From assembly GCA_028293465.1 (NCBI GenBank), contig JAQGOT010000035.1, forward strand, positions 1 to 15,765: DNA of 15,765 bases, given 5' to 3'. The translations under genes and the position numbers were made by a program. The DNA comes from Pedosphaera sp. GTDB taxonomy: Bacteria; Verrucomicrobiota; Verrucomicrobiia; Limisphaerales; Pedosphaeraceae. The notes under the pieces are model-generated. The model was not told the origin of the DNA. It saw nothing but the letters and a program-made list of their open reading frames with translations, and searched no databases. How positions within the stretch are numbered: the first letter of the stretch is position 1; every line of letters begins with the position of its first letter. Positions 1-6,652 of the stretch are shown here, one piece after another.

Positions 1-16
1 GGTCTTCAGCCAAGGT

Positions 17-1321
17 TCAGGCGGGGATTTGTTCTTCGCAGGCCTGGAATCTTTTCAAAAGAAAGGCGCGCTCGGATTGGAGTTCGACCAATTGCAGCGA
101 CTTTCGGAAGTAACCTGCCGCTGCCAATGGATCGTTGAGCTGCGACTCGAACTCGCCCTGGACCGCGTAGAGCAGGTAATAATGCTCCAGTTTATCCAGA
201 TCTTGAATGGCGGCGACGGCATCCAAGCCGGCTTGCGGGCCGTGAATGTTCGCCACCACGATGGCGCGATTGAGCGCCACGACCGGCGAATCATCGCATT
301 CGACCAGGTGATTATAAAGCGACAGGATTTGCGGCCAGTCCGTGGACTCATAGTCAGAGGCCGCGGAATGACAGGCGGCGATGCCTGCCTGCAGATGATA
401 CTCGGTAATTTCTTCGCCTGAAGCGGACTGCGCGAAGTGGAACATGCCCCGCGCGATCATCGCTTGATCCCAACGCGTCCGGTCCTGTTCCTGGAGGCGA
501 AGCAAGCTGCCATCCCCATCCACCCGCGTCGGGATGCGCGCGGCATTCAACAGCATCAACGCCAGCAACGCATGCGTCCTGGGTTGATTGCCGGCCGAGT
601 GTGCCGCCAACAAACCGGTCAGGCGGATCGCCTCGTAACAGATATCCTCCCGCACCAACTTGTCGCCGCTCGAAGCCTTGTAGCCCTCGTTGAAGAGCAG
701 GTAGAGCGATTGCAAAACGCCATCCAATCGCCGCTCCAGCTCCTCCCCGGAGGGGATCTCGAAAGGGATCCGGGCCTCGCGGATTTTTTGCTTCGCCCGG
801 GTCAGCCGCTTGGCAATCGCCGCTTCGGTCGTCAGAAAGGCTTTCGCAATTTCAGCAGGGCTGAATCCGCACAGCGTCTTCAATGCGAGTGCGACCTGCG
901 CCTCCGCCGGCACGAGGGGGTGACAGCAGACGAACATCATCCGCAGACGGTCGTCCGTAAGCCCCGGTTCGGAGGAGTCACCCGCGTCGGCAGCGGGATT
1001 GCCTTGCTCCATCAGGTGGATGATTTCGGCTTCCTTGTCGCGGAAAACTTTTTGGCGCCGGACGACATCCAGCGCCAGATTGCGGGAAGCCCGCATGATC
1101 CACGCGGCCGGATTTTTCGGAACGCCGTAAAACGGCCAAGTTTGCAAGGCCCGGGACAGCGCCTCTTGGACCACGTCCTCGGCGAGTTGAAGATGCTCAA
1201 GGCCGAAAATTCCCGTCAGGATGGCCACCATCTTTCCCGCCTCATGGCGAAAGAGATGTTCCACCACCAGGGAGACTTCTCGTGGTGGTGGTGCGGTGCT
1301 GTTGTTCTCGGATGAACTCAT
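17..1321 (-). CDS. ECF42-type RNA polymerase sigma factor with C-terminal extension (DUF6596)
   Basis: This 434-residue protein is about twice the length of an ordinary ECF sigma factor. Region sigma-2 lies at about residues 15-90 (AEDVVQEALSRAL; NPAAWIMRASRNLALDVVRR). Region sigma-4 lies at about 125-185, with the helix-turn-helix around GFSPAEIAKAFLTTEAAIAKRL. The long C-terminal part follows, with the family-typical YLLFNEGY at 207-214 and a helical, TPR-like end (about 310-430). In the ECF42 family this C-terminal extension replaces a separate anti-sigma factor, and none is encoded nearby. The gene lies 28 bases downstream of a DGPF-domain gene, the classical ECF42 partner, and appears co-transcribed with it from the predicted promoter at 1800-1830, which would give autoregulation. 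The ATG at 1321 is preceded only by a weak AAGG-like sequence. The next internal Met (residue 31) would cut into sigma-2. Function as a sigma factor is very likely; its inducing signal cannot be read from the sequence. Confidence 0.93.
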   Translation of the reverse strand: MSSSENNSTAPPPREVSLVVEHLFRHEAGKMVAILTGIFGLEHLQLAEDVVQEALSRALQTWPFYGVPKNPAAWIMRASRNLALDVVRRQKVFRDKEAEIIHLMEQGNPAADAGDSSEPGLTDDRLRMMFVCCHPLVPAEAQVALALKTLCGFSPAEIAKAFLTTEAAIAKRLTRAKQKIREARIPFEIPSGEELERRLDGVLQSLYLLFNEGYKASSGDKLVREDICYEAIRLTGLLAAHSAGNQPRTHALLALMLLNAARIPTRVDGDGSLLRLQEQDRTRWDQAMIARGMFHFAQSASGEEITEYHLQAGIAACHSAASDYESTDWPQILSLYNHLVECDDSPVVALNRAIVVANIHGPQAGLDAVAAIQDLDKLEHYYLLYAVQGEFESQLNDPLAAAGYFRKSLQLVELQSERAFLLKRFQACEEQIPA

Positions 1322-1349
1322 CTGGTGCCTTGGCAGGCGCGGCGGACGG

Positions 1350-1754
1350 TCACGCGTTGGCGTGAGCCAGTTGCTCCTGGAGCTGCTTCATCAGCGGACA
1401 CTCTTCAGCCACGGGCCGGACTTCGACGACCGAGCCGTATTCCAGGACCGGGCATTGTTTTGCGATCGCCACCGCTTCGTCCATGTCGGCGACTTGCAGC
1501 AGGAAATAACCGCCGATCGCTTCCTTGGACTCGGCGAACGGCCCGTCGGCGACCGTGCGACCATTCTTGCCGGAGACGAGCTTGCCCTCGCGCTCCAAGG
1601 GTTGTCCGGTTTTAAGCTTGCCTTGCTGGTTCAGCTTTTCGAACCAGCCCATAAACTGGCCCATTACCTTTTGAAGTTCTTCCGGGGATAGACTTTTGTG
1701 CCATTGCGTCCCGCGGAATAACAGCAGGAACTCATTTTTCTTTTCTGTGCTCAT
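1350..1754 (-). CDS. YCII-related DGPF-domain protein, copy 1
   Basis: A small cytoplasmic protein of 134 residues with the family signature DGPFAESKEAIGGYFLL starting at residue 70 and a conserved FRGT near the N-terminus. This is the YCII/DGPF fold (a dimeric alpha-beta barrel), whose biochemical role is not firmly known. DGPF genes are the standard neighbours and targets of ECF42 sigma factors. It is first in a two-gene operon with the sigma factor (28-base gap) and lies about 45 bases below the predicted ECF promoter. The start has an AAAGG-type ribosome site about 5 bases upstream. It is a paralogue of the DGPF gene at 7615-8019: the two are the same length and about 63% identical over the first 120 residues without a gap, counted by eye. 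Confidence 0.92.
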   Translation of the reverse strand: MSTEKKNEFLLLFRGTQWHKSLSPEELQKVMGQFMGWFEKLNQQGKLKTGQPLEREGKLVSGKNGRTVADGPFAESKEAIGGYFLLQVADMDEAVAIAKQCPVLEYGSVVEVRPVAEECPLMKQLQEQLAHANA

Positions 1755-1799
1755 GTTCGCCTTTCTTTTTTGATGTCGAGCGTTGTTGCCCGTTCAATA

Positions 1800-1830
1800 A
1801 TACGACGAACAAGGAGACACTCTCAGGACA
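1800..1830 (-). promoter_or_regulatory. Predicted ECF (ECF42-type) promoter P1, upstream of DGPF(1)-sigma operon
   Basis: On the minus strand the -35 octamer TGTCCTGA (1823-1830) is followed after exactly 15 bases by CGTCGTAT (1800-1807). The same -35 and spacing recur at 3427-3457 and 8062-8092, each time about 45 bases upstream of the first gene of an operon. CGTC as a -10 core is typical of ECF sigma factors, and a TGTC -35 matches what I recall of ECF42 promoters. Assignment to the local sigma factor is inference. Confidence 0.75.
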
Positions 1831-1831
1831 A

Positions 1832-2248
1832 TTATTTTGCGCTGTCGTTCACTTCCCAGAGCGCGAACATGTTGTTCTCCGTGTCCTGACAAATGACGAA
1901 ATAGCCCATGTGCGGCACCGTCGTCTTGGGCATGCAGATTTTACCGCCGAGCTTCACGACCTTGGCCGCGGACTTGGTCACCGATGCCACGTTGATGTAG
2001 TTGGTGATGGGTTGTTGCGGAGACTTGCGTGCCATCATGCCTCCATCCGGCGTGTCGTTGTGGCCGCCGGTGTCGACGTGCCAATAATCCTCCACTCCCG
2101 GAAATTTCTCGATTTTCCAGCCGAATAACGCGCCATAAAACTGTTTCGCGCGCGCGACATTGTCGGCCGGAATTTCAAACCAGACGATGCTCGACGCGGT
2201 TTTGCTTTTCTTGCCTTTAACGGTTTTTGCTTTTTTTTGTGTGCTCAT
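1832..2248 (-). CDS. VOC (glyoxalase/bleomycin-resistance fold) family protein
   Basis: 138 residues. After a lysine-rich N-terminus of about 20 residues comes a typical VOC module with FEIPADNVARAKQFYGALFGW, then GGMM, and the second half ending FALWEVNDSAK. The vicinal-oxygen-chelate fold covers glyoxalases, dioxygenases and drug-binding proteins; single-module members of this kind are usually of unknown substrate. No membrane segment or signal peptide is seen. The ATG at 2248 has no Shine-Dalgarno sequence. The gene is separated by 92 bases from the SRPBCC gene upstream. A degenerate version of the ECF promoter lies in that gap, so it may be either read through from 3380 or driven locally. 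The basic N-terminal tail is unusual for the family and could bind nucleic acid or simply be disordered. Confidence 0.88.
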   Translation of the reverse strand: MSTQKKAKTVKGKKSKTASSIVWFEIPADNVARAKQFYGALFGWKIEKFPGVEDYWHVDTGGHNDTPDGGMMARKSPQQPITNYINVASVTKSAAKVVKLGGKICMPKTTVPHMGYFVICQDTENNMFALWEVNDSAK

Positions 2249-2273
2249 AAGGGGCTTTTGGTTGAGGTTCTTA

Positions 2274-2306
2274 ATACACGAAGAAGGAGGGGTTCGCCGA
2301 GGACCA
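2274..2306 (-). promoter_or_regulatory. Degenerate candidate ECF promoter upstream of the VOC gene
   Basis: On the minus strand TGGTCCTC is followed by CTCCTTCTTCGTGTATTA. The second part closely resembles the P1 segment CTCCTTGTTCGTCGTATTA. The distance between the GTCCT and CGT elements is two bases longer than in the three strong copies, and the -10 lacks one base. It may be a weak or decayed ECF site. It is included as a tentative call only. Confidence 0.25.
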
Positions 2307-2340
2307 GGTGCGTTCGGTTTTTAGCTAAATGAAAAGCGCG

Positions 2341-2880
2341 CTACTTCTTTTCGACCGCTTTTGCCGCCGAACTCAAATCCGCGAGGCCTTTTTCAAACTG
2401 GCCGCCGATCATCTTATCCATGTTCATGAAGAGGTGGATCCCTTTGGCCATGAAATTGTTTTTGCCGCCCATGGTCCAGGTCACGGCGGTTTGATTGCCA
2501 TCCGGCTTGAAGGTGAATTCGGTGTCGCAGATGGACGCGAACGGCTTCAGGAATTCGAGTTTGATCCTGATCAACTCATTGGGGTGATTCTCCGTCAACG
2601 TCATGCGGCCGGCGCCGACGTCGTTATTGCCGGCCCAGGTGTAGATCGCACCGGTTCCGGCCGGCGCGCCTTCGTAGGTTTGTTTCATCGCGGGATCGAT
2701 TTTCGCCCAAGGGGACCAGGCTTCCCATTTATGGAAATCGTCCACCTGGGCGAATACTGCCGCGGCGGGCGCTGAAATGGTAGCCGTCCGAGTGACGCGA
2801 TACTCGGACGGTTGCACGGCGACAACCACGACAAACACGGCCACAATCGCCACAAGGGCGATGAGGATTTTTTTGAGCAT
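2341..2880 (-). CDS. SRPBCC/polyketide-cyclase-like protein with N-terminal membrane anchor, copy 1
   Basis: The start was placed at 2880 (179 residues) because a GGAG site lies just upstream there; a longer in-frame version reaching 2967 would overlap the preceding gene and adds no domain-like sequence. Residues 1-22 form one hydrophobic segment (LKKILIALVAIVAVFVVVVAV), either an uncleaved anchor or a signal peptide. An SRPBCC (START-like) domain follows, with RTATISAPAAAVFAQVDDFHKWEAWSPWA, EGAPAGTGAIYTWAGN and a TWTMGG strand. The fold is a hydrophobic-ligand cavity; no ligand can be named. It is about 60% identical by eye to the gene at 3646-4206. It follows the PhnB-like gene with a 59-base gap and probably shares its ECF-type promoter. 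Confidence 0.9.
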   Translation of the reverse strand: MLKKILIALVAIVAVFVVVVAVQPSEYRVTRTATISAPAAAVFAQVDDFHKWEAWSPWAKIDPAMKQTYEGAPAGTGAIYTWAGNNDVGAGRMTLTENHPNELIRIKLEFLKPFASICDTEFTFKPDGNQTAVTWTMGGKNNFMAKGIHLFMNMDKMIGGQFEKGLADLSSAAKAVEKK

Positions 2881-2939
2881 AAGGATTCTTCTCCGGATCG
2901 GGTTGAGGTTGTGAGGGGGCTTGGAGAGCTGAGAGAGCC

Positions 2940-3380
2940 TCAAGCCGCCACAAGCACCATCCAGCACACACCGAAGCGGTCAGTGACCATGCCGAAGCGT
3001 GGAGAAAAGAAGGTCTTGGTCAGCGGCATGACCACCTGCCCACCCTCGGCCAGAGCGGTGAAAAACCGCTCAGCCTCAGCCTCGGTCGGCACCGAAAGCG
3101 AGAGTGAAATGCCTTGGAAGTTGGGCTTTCCTGAGCAACGACCGTCTGTAGCCATCACAATCGAGTCACCGATGCGGAAGCTCGCATGCATTACCTTGTT
3201 TTCATCAACGGGTTGGCACATCTCGGATTTCTGCTGCTCCGGACTTTCCTTAAAGCGCATGAGCATCAGCACTTCGGCCGCGAGCGCCTGCTTGTAAAAT
3301 TCGAGGGCCTCCTCACAACGGCCCTCAAAAGACAAATAAGGTTGGACCAGTTTGGTGGGATTCTTTGCGGTTGCAGTCAT
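2940..3380 (-). CDS. PhnB-like VOC family protein, copy 1
   Basis: 146 residues with PhnB-type VOC features: VQPYLSFEGRCEEALEFYKQAL at the N-terminus, HASFRIGDSIVMATDG in the middle, and FGMVTDRFGVCWMV at the end. PhnB-like proteins (Pfam 3-dmu-9_3-mt) are single-module VOC proteins often encoded next to ECF42 and DGPF genes; a methyltransferase activity is an old and doubtful label. The protein is cytoplasmic, with no signal. The ATG at 3380 has no Shine-Dalgarno sequence but has an A-rich leader with AACATAAAA. It is first in the operon with the SRPBCC gene at 2341-2880, about 47 bases below predicted promoter P3. Confidence 0.9.
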   Translation of the reverse strand: MTATAKNPTKLVQPYLSFEGRCEEALEFYKQALAAEVLMLMRFKESPEQQKSEMCQPVDENKVMHASFRIGDSIVMATDGRCSGKPNFQGISLSLSVPTEAEAERFFTALAEGGQVVMPLTKTFFSPRFGMVTDRFGVCWMVLVAA

Positions 3381-3426
3381 AATTTTATGTTTTTTTGCTG
3401 GGTTGTGGTTTTCGTTACGTTCGCCT

Positions 3427-3457
3427 TTACAACGAACGAAGCTGGGTGTTCAGGACA
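3427..3457 (-). promoter_or_regulatory. Predicted ECF (ECF42-type) promoter P3, upstream of PhnB(1)-SRPBCC
   Basis: On the minus strand TGTCCTGA (3450-3457), 15 bases of spacer, then CGTTGTAA (3427-3434). The -35 octamer is identical and the spacing equal to P1 and P2; the -10 differs at one core base (CGTT instead of CGTC). The spacer sequences are mostly unrelated, so this is not simply a recent duplication. Confidence 0.7.
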
Positions 3458-3645
3458 TATTTGTCGAGAATTGTTTCGCCTCGTCCTCCAAGCGCGTTTG
3501 GCCTGTCATGCCATGAGGCTTACGGATTCGTGAGCAAATCCCCGCAGTGCATCAGTTAAGCTTGGTTCAATAAGGTTTCCATTTTAGAGGCTTGCCGTGT
3601 GGTTTTCAGGATGCCGTGGCGCTGCTCATTGTTTCTCCAGGGCTT

Positions 3646-4206
3646 TCAGGCTGGAGTGTTAAACGGTTGGGCCTTGCCCGCTGCCTTCGCCACTACATTC
3701 AAATCCGCGAGGCCCTGCTCGAACTGGCCACCGACCATTTTGTCGCAGTTCATGAACAGGCCAAACAACTTGAACATGAACGTGTTTGTGCCCGCCATGG
3801 TCCAGGTCACGACGGTTTGATTGCCCTCAGCCTTGAAGGTGAACTCGGCGGTATTGGTCGCTTCAAAAGGCTTGCGGAATTCCAGTTTGAACCGGATGCG
3901 ATCGTTCGGTTGGCTTTCCGTGATCGTCATGTGGCCGTCGCCGACCTTGTTGTTGCCCGCCCAGGTGTAACCGGCGCCGGTCCCGGCGGGCGGCCCCTCG
4001 AAATTAACCTTGGCGGTGGGATCCATTTTTGCCCAAGGCGACCACGCCTCCCACTTGTGGAGGTCGTTCACCTGGGCAAACACAATCCCCGGCGGTGCGG
4101 AGATGGTGGCGGTTCGCGTGATGCGGAAGTCGGATGGTTGCAGGGCCGCGATCACGACCAATACGATGACAAGGACCGGGATGGCGATAAGCATTATTTT
4201 CAACAT
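3646..4206 (-). CDS. SRPBCC/polyketide-cyclase-like protein with N-terminal membrane anchor, copy 2
   Basis: 186 residues: an N-terminal hydrophobic stretch (residues 3-22, anchor or signal) followed by an SRPBCC domain with RTATISAPPGIVFAQVNDLHKWE, the shared SPWAK and YTWAGNN, and TWTMAGTNTF. It is a clear paralogue of the 2341-2880 product, including the anchor, but sits in a different operon as the last gene after the MoaD-like gene (45-base gap). The start at 4206 is supported by a GAAGGA ribosome site. The C-terminus has a short extra tail (AQPFNTPA) absent from the paralogue. The likely role is binding or turnover of a hydrophobic compound at the membrane; the substrate is unknown. Confidence 0.9.
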   Translation of the reverse strand: MLKIMLIAIPVLVIVLVVIAALQPSDFRITRTATISAPPGIVFAQVNDLHKWEAWSPWAKMDPTAKVNFEGPPAGTGAGYTWAGNNKVGDGHMTITESQPNDRIRFKLEFRKPFEATNTAEFTFKAEGNQTVVTWTMAGTNTFMFKLFGLFMNCDKMVGGQFEQGLADLNVVAKAAGKAQPFNTPA

Positions 4207-4251
4207 AGGAATCCTTCTGGATGTTGGTTTATGCGCAACTTGACGACGGGA

Positions 4252-4548
4252 TCAGCCTCCCGCCATGGCTCCCACGATCAAAAATGGCTCCGTGCCGGTC
4301 GTCACCACATCGGGCAACGTGGCATCCGGCGGATCATGGGAGAGATCCTCCTCGCACGCGAAGAACCTGATGAACGGTCGGCGGCGGAGGGTGACATGGT
4401 CGCGGATCGTCCCGCGCAGCACCGGATAGCGTGCCTCGAGCGCGTCGAGCACCGAGCCCAGCGTTATCGGACTCCCAACCTCAAGCTGCACCTCGCCGTC
4501 AACCCGCGCCAGCGTGCGCAGATGAAATGGGAGGACAACCCGAATCAT
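4252..4548 (-). CDS. MoaD/ThiS-like ubiquitin-fold protein ending in Gly-Gly
   Basis: 98 residues from the ATG at 4548. It begins MIRVVLPFHLRTLA, has the central helix SVLDALEARYPVLRG, and ends TEPFLIVGAMAGG. The pattern and the exposed C-terminal Gly-Gly are those of MoaD/ThiS sulfur carriers, which are adenylated at the terminal glycine by MoeB/ThiF-type enzymes. The start was chosen because its ATG overlaps the TGA of the upstream propeller gene as ATGA, with no separate ribosome site, indicating translational coupling; a longer frame to 4608 would lie inside the propeller gene. No molybdopterin, thiamine or E1-like gene is in the window, so the partner pathway is unknown. In other genomes I recall MoaD-like genes beside such BNR propellers, but their function is not established. 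Confidence 0.85.
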   Translation of the reverse strand: MIRVVLPFHLRTLARVDGEVQLEVGSPITLGSVLDALEARYPVLRGTIRDHVTLRRRPFIRFFACEEDLSHDPPDATLPDVVTTGTEPFLIVGAMAGG

Positions 4549-5705
4549 GGCAGTGTCTGGACTTCGACAGACAAGACGGCTGGAAGATCGTGAACAATGG
4601 CATTCCATGAGTCACCACCATCCGGAGACATGTAAACCTGCCCGCCGGTGGTGCCGAAATAGATGCCGCATTTATCAAGCGAATCCACAGCCATGGCATC
4701 GCGCAGCACGTTGACGTAGCAATCCTTTTGCGGGAGGCCTTTGGTAAGCGCTTCCCATTCGTTGCCGCCGGTTCGGCTGCGATACACGCGCAGTTTTCCA
4801 TCCGGTGGAAAATGTTCCGAATCGCTCTTGATCGGCACGACGTAAATTGTATTCGGTTCGTGCGCGTGGACGTCGATCGGGAAGCCGAAGTCAGACGGAA
4901 GGTTGCCACTGACCTCACTCCACAACTCGCCGGCGTTGTCACTGCGCATGACATCCCAATGCTTCTGCATGAACAAAACATCCGGGCGGGAAGGATGCAT
5001 GGCGATACGATGCACACAATGTCCAACTTCCGCGTCCGGGTCAGGGAGTTCGTAATTGGACTTTAACCCGCGGTTGATTGGCTTCCACGTTTTGCCGCCG
5101 TCCTCGGTACGAAACGCGCCTGCCGCTGAGATGGCGATGAATATCCGGTTCGCATTCTTCGGATCCAGGAGGATGGTGTGCACAGCCATGCCACCCGCAC
5201 CGGGTTGCCAGAGCGCTCCTTTGGTGCCACGCAGCCCGGAAAGCTCCTGCCAGGTTTTACCGCCATTCACCGTTTTGAAGAGGGCCGCGTCTTCCGCTCC
5301 GGCATAAACCGTATCCGGATCGGTCAACGAAGGTTCGAGATGCCAGATGCGTTTGAATTCCCAAGGGTGTTGCGTGCCGTCGTACCATTTGTGAGTGCCT
5401 ACCTCGCCTTCGTAAACAAACTTGTTGCTCTCGCCCTGGGGCATGCCGTCGGGAGTTTTTGTCGGCCCGCCACCGGGAGTCTCCCAAGTCTTTCCGCCGT
5501 CATTGGAATGCTGAATAATCTGGCCAAACCAGCCGCTCGATTGCGACGCGTAGATGCGGTTCGGATCAGCGGGCGAGCCTTTGAGGTGATACATCTCCCA
5601 ACCCGCAAAGTGGGGTCCGCTGACTTCCCAATTCTGCCGCTTGCCATCCGCTGTCAGGATGAACGCGCCTTTCTTCGTGCCGACCAATACTCGGACTCTG
5701 CTCAT
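4545..5705 (-). CDS. BNR/Asp-box beta-propeller protein (sialidase/VPS10-like fold)
   Basis: 386 residues with six Asp-box-like motifs: NDGGKTWE, VNGGKTWQ, EDGGKTWK, DNAGELWS, TGGNEWEA and PDGGDSWN. They are spread along the chain with recurring DP(D/N)xxY/F blade strands such as DPNRIYAS and DPDTVYAG. This indicates a bladed beta-propeller. Proteins of this family are often auto-labelled exo-alpha-sialidase, but no sialidase arginine triad or RIP motif is apparent, so catalysis should not be assumed. No signal peptide is seen at the N-terminus (MSRVRVLVGTKKGAF), so it is probably cytoplasmic. The start has a strong AGGAG site and lies 9 bases after the MORN gene. The stop overlaps the MoaD-like start by 4 bases. 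The tight coupling suggests that the propeller and the ubiquitin-fold protein are made in fixed ratio and may form a complex. Confidence 0.9.
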   Translation of the reverse strand: MSRVRVLVGTKKGAFILTADGKRQNWEVSGPHFAGWEMYHLKGSPADPNRIYASQSSGWFGQIIQHSNDGGKTWETPGGGPTKTPDGMPQGESNKFVYEGEVGTHKWYDGTQHPWEFKRIWHLEPSLTDPDTVYAGAEDAALFKTVNGGKTWQELSGLRGTKGALWQPGAGGMAVHTILLDPKNANRIFIAISAAGAFRTEDGGKTWKPINRGLKSNYELPDPDAEVGHCVHRIAMHPSRPDVLFMQKHWDVMRSDNAGELWSEVSGNLPSDFGFPIDVHAHEPNTIYVVPIKSDSEHFPPDGKLRVYRSRTGGNEWEALTKGLPQKDCYVNVLRDAMAVDSLDKCGIYFGTTGGQVYMSPDGGDSWNAIVHDLPAVLSVEVQTLP

Positions 5706-5714
5706 AGCTTTCTC

Positions 5715-6116
5715 CTATTTTGATTTGTGTTTGGTGGTTTTGATCAATTTGCCCCGGGCGTCAAACGTGCGCCAATCGCCGACCTTCTGGTTGCCGGTGA
5801 ACTCGCCTTCGTCATACAATCCGCCGTCGGGATGGTAGCGTTTCCAAACGCCCGATTTCTTTTCTTCAACGAACGAACCCGTCTGCATCAGCTTGCCGGT
5901 CGCCCGATACCATTGCCATTTGCCGGTCATTTTGCCGCCGGCGAATTTGCCCACGGCCCGCAACTGTCCGCTCCGCAGATAATACTTCCACACGCCGACC
6001 TTCGCACCGTTACGAAACCTGCCAACGCAAGCCAGCGTGCCGTCTTTGTAGCATTCCTTGAACTCCCCGTGCTTCAGCTTGCCGTCGGCGTCGTGTTTGT
6101 CTTGGTCAGCTTTCAT
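5715..6116 (-). CDS. MORN-repeat (YwqK-like) protein
   Basis: 133 residues made almost wholly of about four to five degenerate repeats of roughly 23 residues with the pattern G-x-W-x-x-Y-x-x-x-G-x-L-x-x-x-G-x-F, for example VGVWKYYLRSGQLRAVGKF, TGKWQWYRATGKLMQTGSF and SGVWKRYHPDGGLYDEGEF. This is the MORN_2/YwqK-like repeat, a beta-hairpin array used for protein or lipid contacts. The protein is highly charged (lysine-rich tail TTKHKSK), with no signal peptide or membrane segment. It is first in a probable operon with the propeller (9-base gap), MoaD-like and SRPBCC genes. The ATG at 6116 has no clear ribosome site. Databases sometimes name such proteins YwqK-family antitoxins, but no toxin gene is adjacent here. 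Confidence 0.85.
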   Translation of the reverse strand: MKADQDKHDADGKLKHGEFKECYKDGTLACVGRFRNGAKVGVWKYYLRSGQLRAVGKFAGGKMTGKWQWYRATGKLMQTGSFVEEKKSGVWKRYHPDGGLYDEGEFTGNQKVGDWRTFDARGKLIKTTKHKSK

Positions 6117-6158
6117 GCAAGCGCAAGGCTCGGCAGAGCGGTGGTGATCATTTGAATT

Positions 6159-6183
6159 AATCGGTCCAGCTTTGTCACCGATT
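6159..6183 (-). terminator. Hairpin directly after the PhnB(2) stop codon
   Basis: Read on the minus strand, AATCGGT and ACCGATT form a perfect 7-base stem around an 11-base loop, starting at the stop codon of the gene at 6183-6620. No U-tract follows, so intrinsic termination is uncertain. It could instead be an attenuator or 3'-end stabiliser separating this operon from the MORN operon. Confidence 0.3.
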
Positions 6184-6620
6184 TATTTTTTGTCGGAAGC
6201 TTGCTTCAATTTTTCGATGTCAAGTTTGGTCATCTTGAGCATCGCTTGCATGACTCGATTTGATTTGGCATCGTCCTCGTCATTCAACAACTCGCCTAAT
6301 ATCGGAGGAACGATCTGCCACGACACGCCAAATTTGTCTTTCAGCCAGCCGCACTGTTGCGTTTCTCCACCGGCAGAAAGTTTCTCCCAGAAGTAATCGA
6401 TCTCTTTCTGCGTTTCGCAACTGACAAAAAACGAAATGGCCGGAGAGAACTTGAACATCGGGCCACCGTTCAGCGCCATGAATTTCTGCCCCTCGAGCTG
6501 GAAGGTCGCGGACATGGGGCTAACGCTTTCAATTTTGGAATTCTTAAAGATGGAGGTATAAAATTTTGCCGCCTCTTCAGCTTGGCCGTCGAACCACAAG
6601 AACGGGGTAATTTTTTGCAT
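6183..6620 (-). CDS. PhnB-like VOC family protein, copy 2
   Basis: 145 residues with the classical PhnB-like layout: ITPFLWFDGQAEEAAKFYTSIF at the start, SATFQLEGQKFMALNGGP, FWEKLSAGGETQQCGWLKDKFGVSWQIVPP, and the family-typical C-terminal helix with VMQAMLKMTKLDIEKLKQA. It differs from the shorter-ended PhnB copy at 2940-3380 and represents a different subfamily. The substrate is unknown; many annotated relatives are called 3-demethylubiquinone methyltransferases without support. It is last in the operon that starts at the DGPF gene at 8019, 32 bases after the AHSA1 gene. The start lacks a Shine-Dalgarno sequence and has an AACATAAAA leader like two other genes here. Confidence 0.93.
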   Translation of the reverse strand: MQKITPFLWFDGQAEEAAKFYTSIFKNSKIESVSPMSATFQLEGQKFMALNGGPMFKFSPAISFFVSCETQKEIDYFWEKLSAGGETQQCGWLKDKFGVSWQIVPPILGELLNDEDDAKSNRVMQAMLKMTKLDIEKLKQASDKK

Positions 6621-6652
6621 GTAGTTTTTTTATGTTAAATGGTCTTTTCCGC

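Noticed and set aside
437..1315. A 292-codon plus-strand frame opposite the sigma factor
   Set aside because: It is the antisense of a well-supported sigma factor gene, with Arg/Gln/His-rich composition and no domain; an effect of G+C-rich third positions.
3635..3656. CTCCAG-10-CTGGAG hairpin as a terminator of the SRPBCC gene
   Set aside because: It overlaps the end of the coding sequence and its stop codon and has no U-tract; a 6-base stem like this can occur by chance.
3592..4593. A 333-codon plus-strand frame spanning 3592-4593
   Set aside because: It runs antisense across the SRPBCC and MoaD-like genes and the intergenic gaps and shows no recognisable motif.
4549..4608. A longer MoaD-like protein starting at 4608
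   Set aside because: The added residues lie within the propeller gene and look like translated antisense-free shadow sequence; the ATGA overlap at 4545-4548 gives a natural start.
5715..6116. MORN gene as an antitoxin (YwqK-type) of a toxin-antitoxin pair
   Set aside because: No toxin-like gene is adjacent; the neighbours are a propeller and a ubiquitin-fold protein, so only the repeat type is named.
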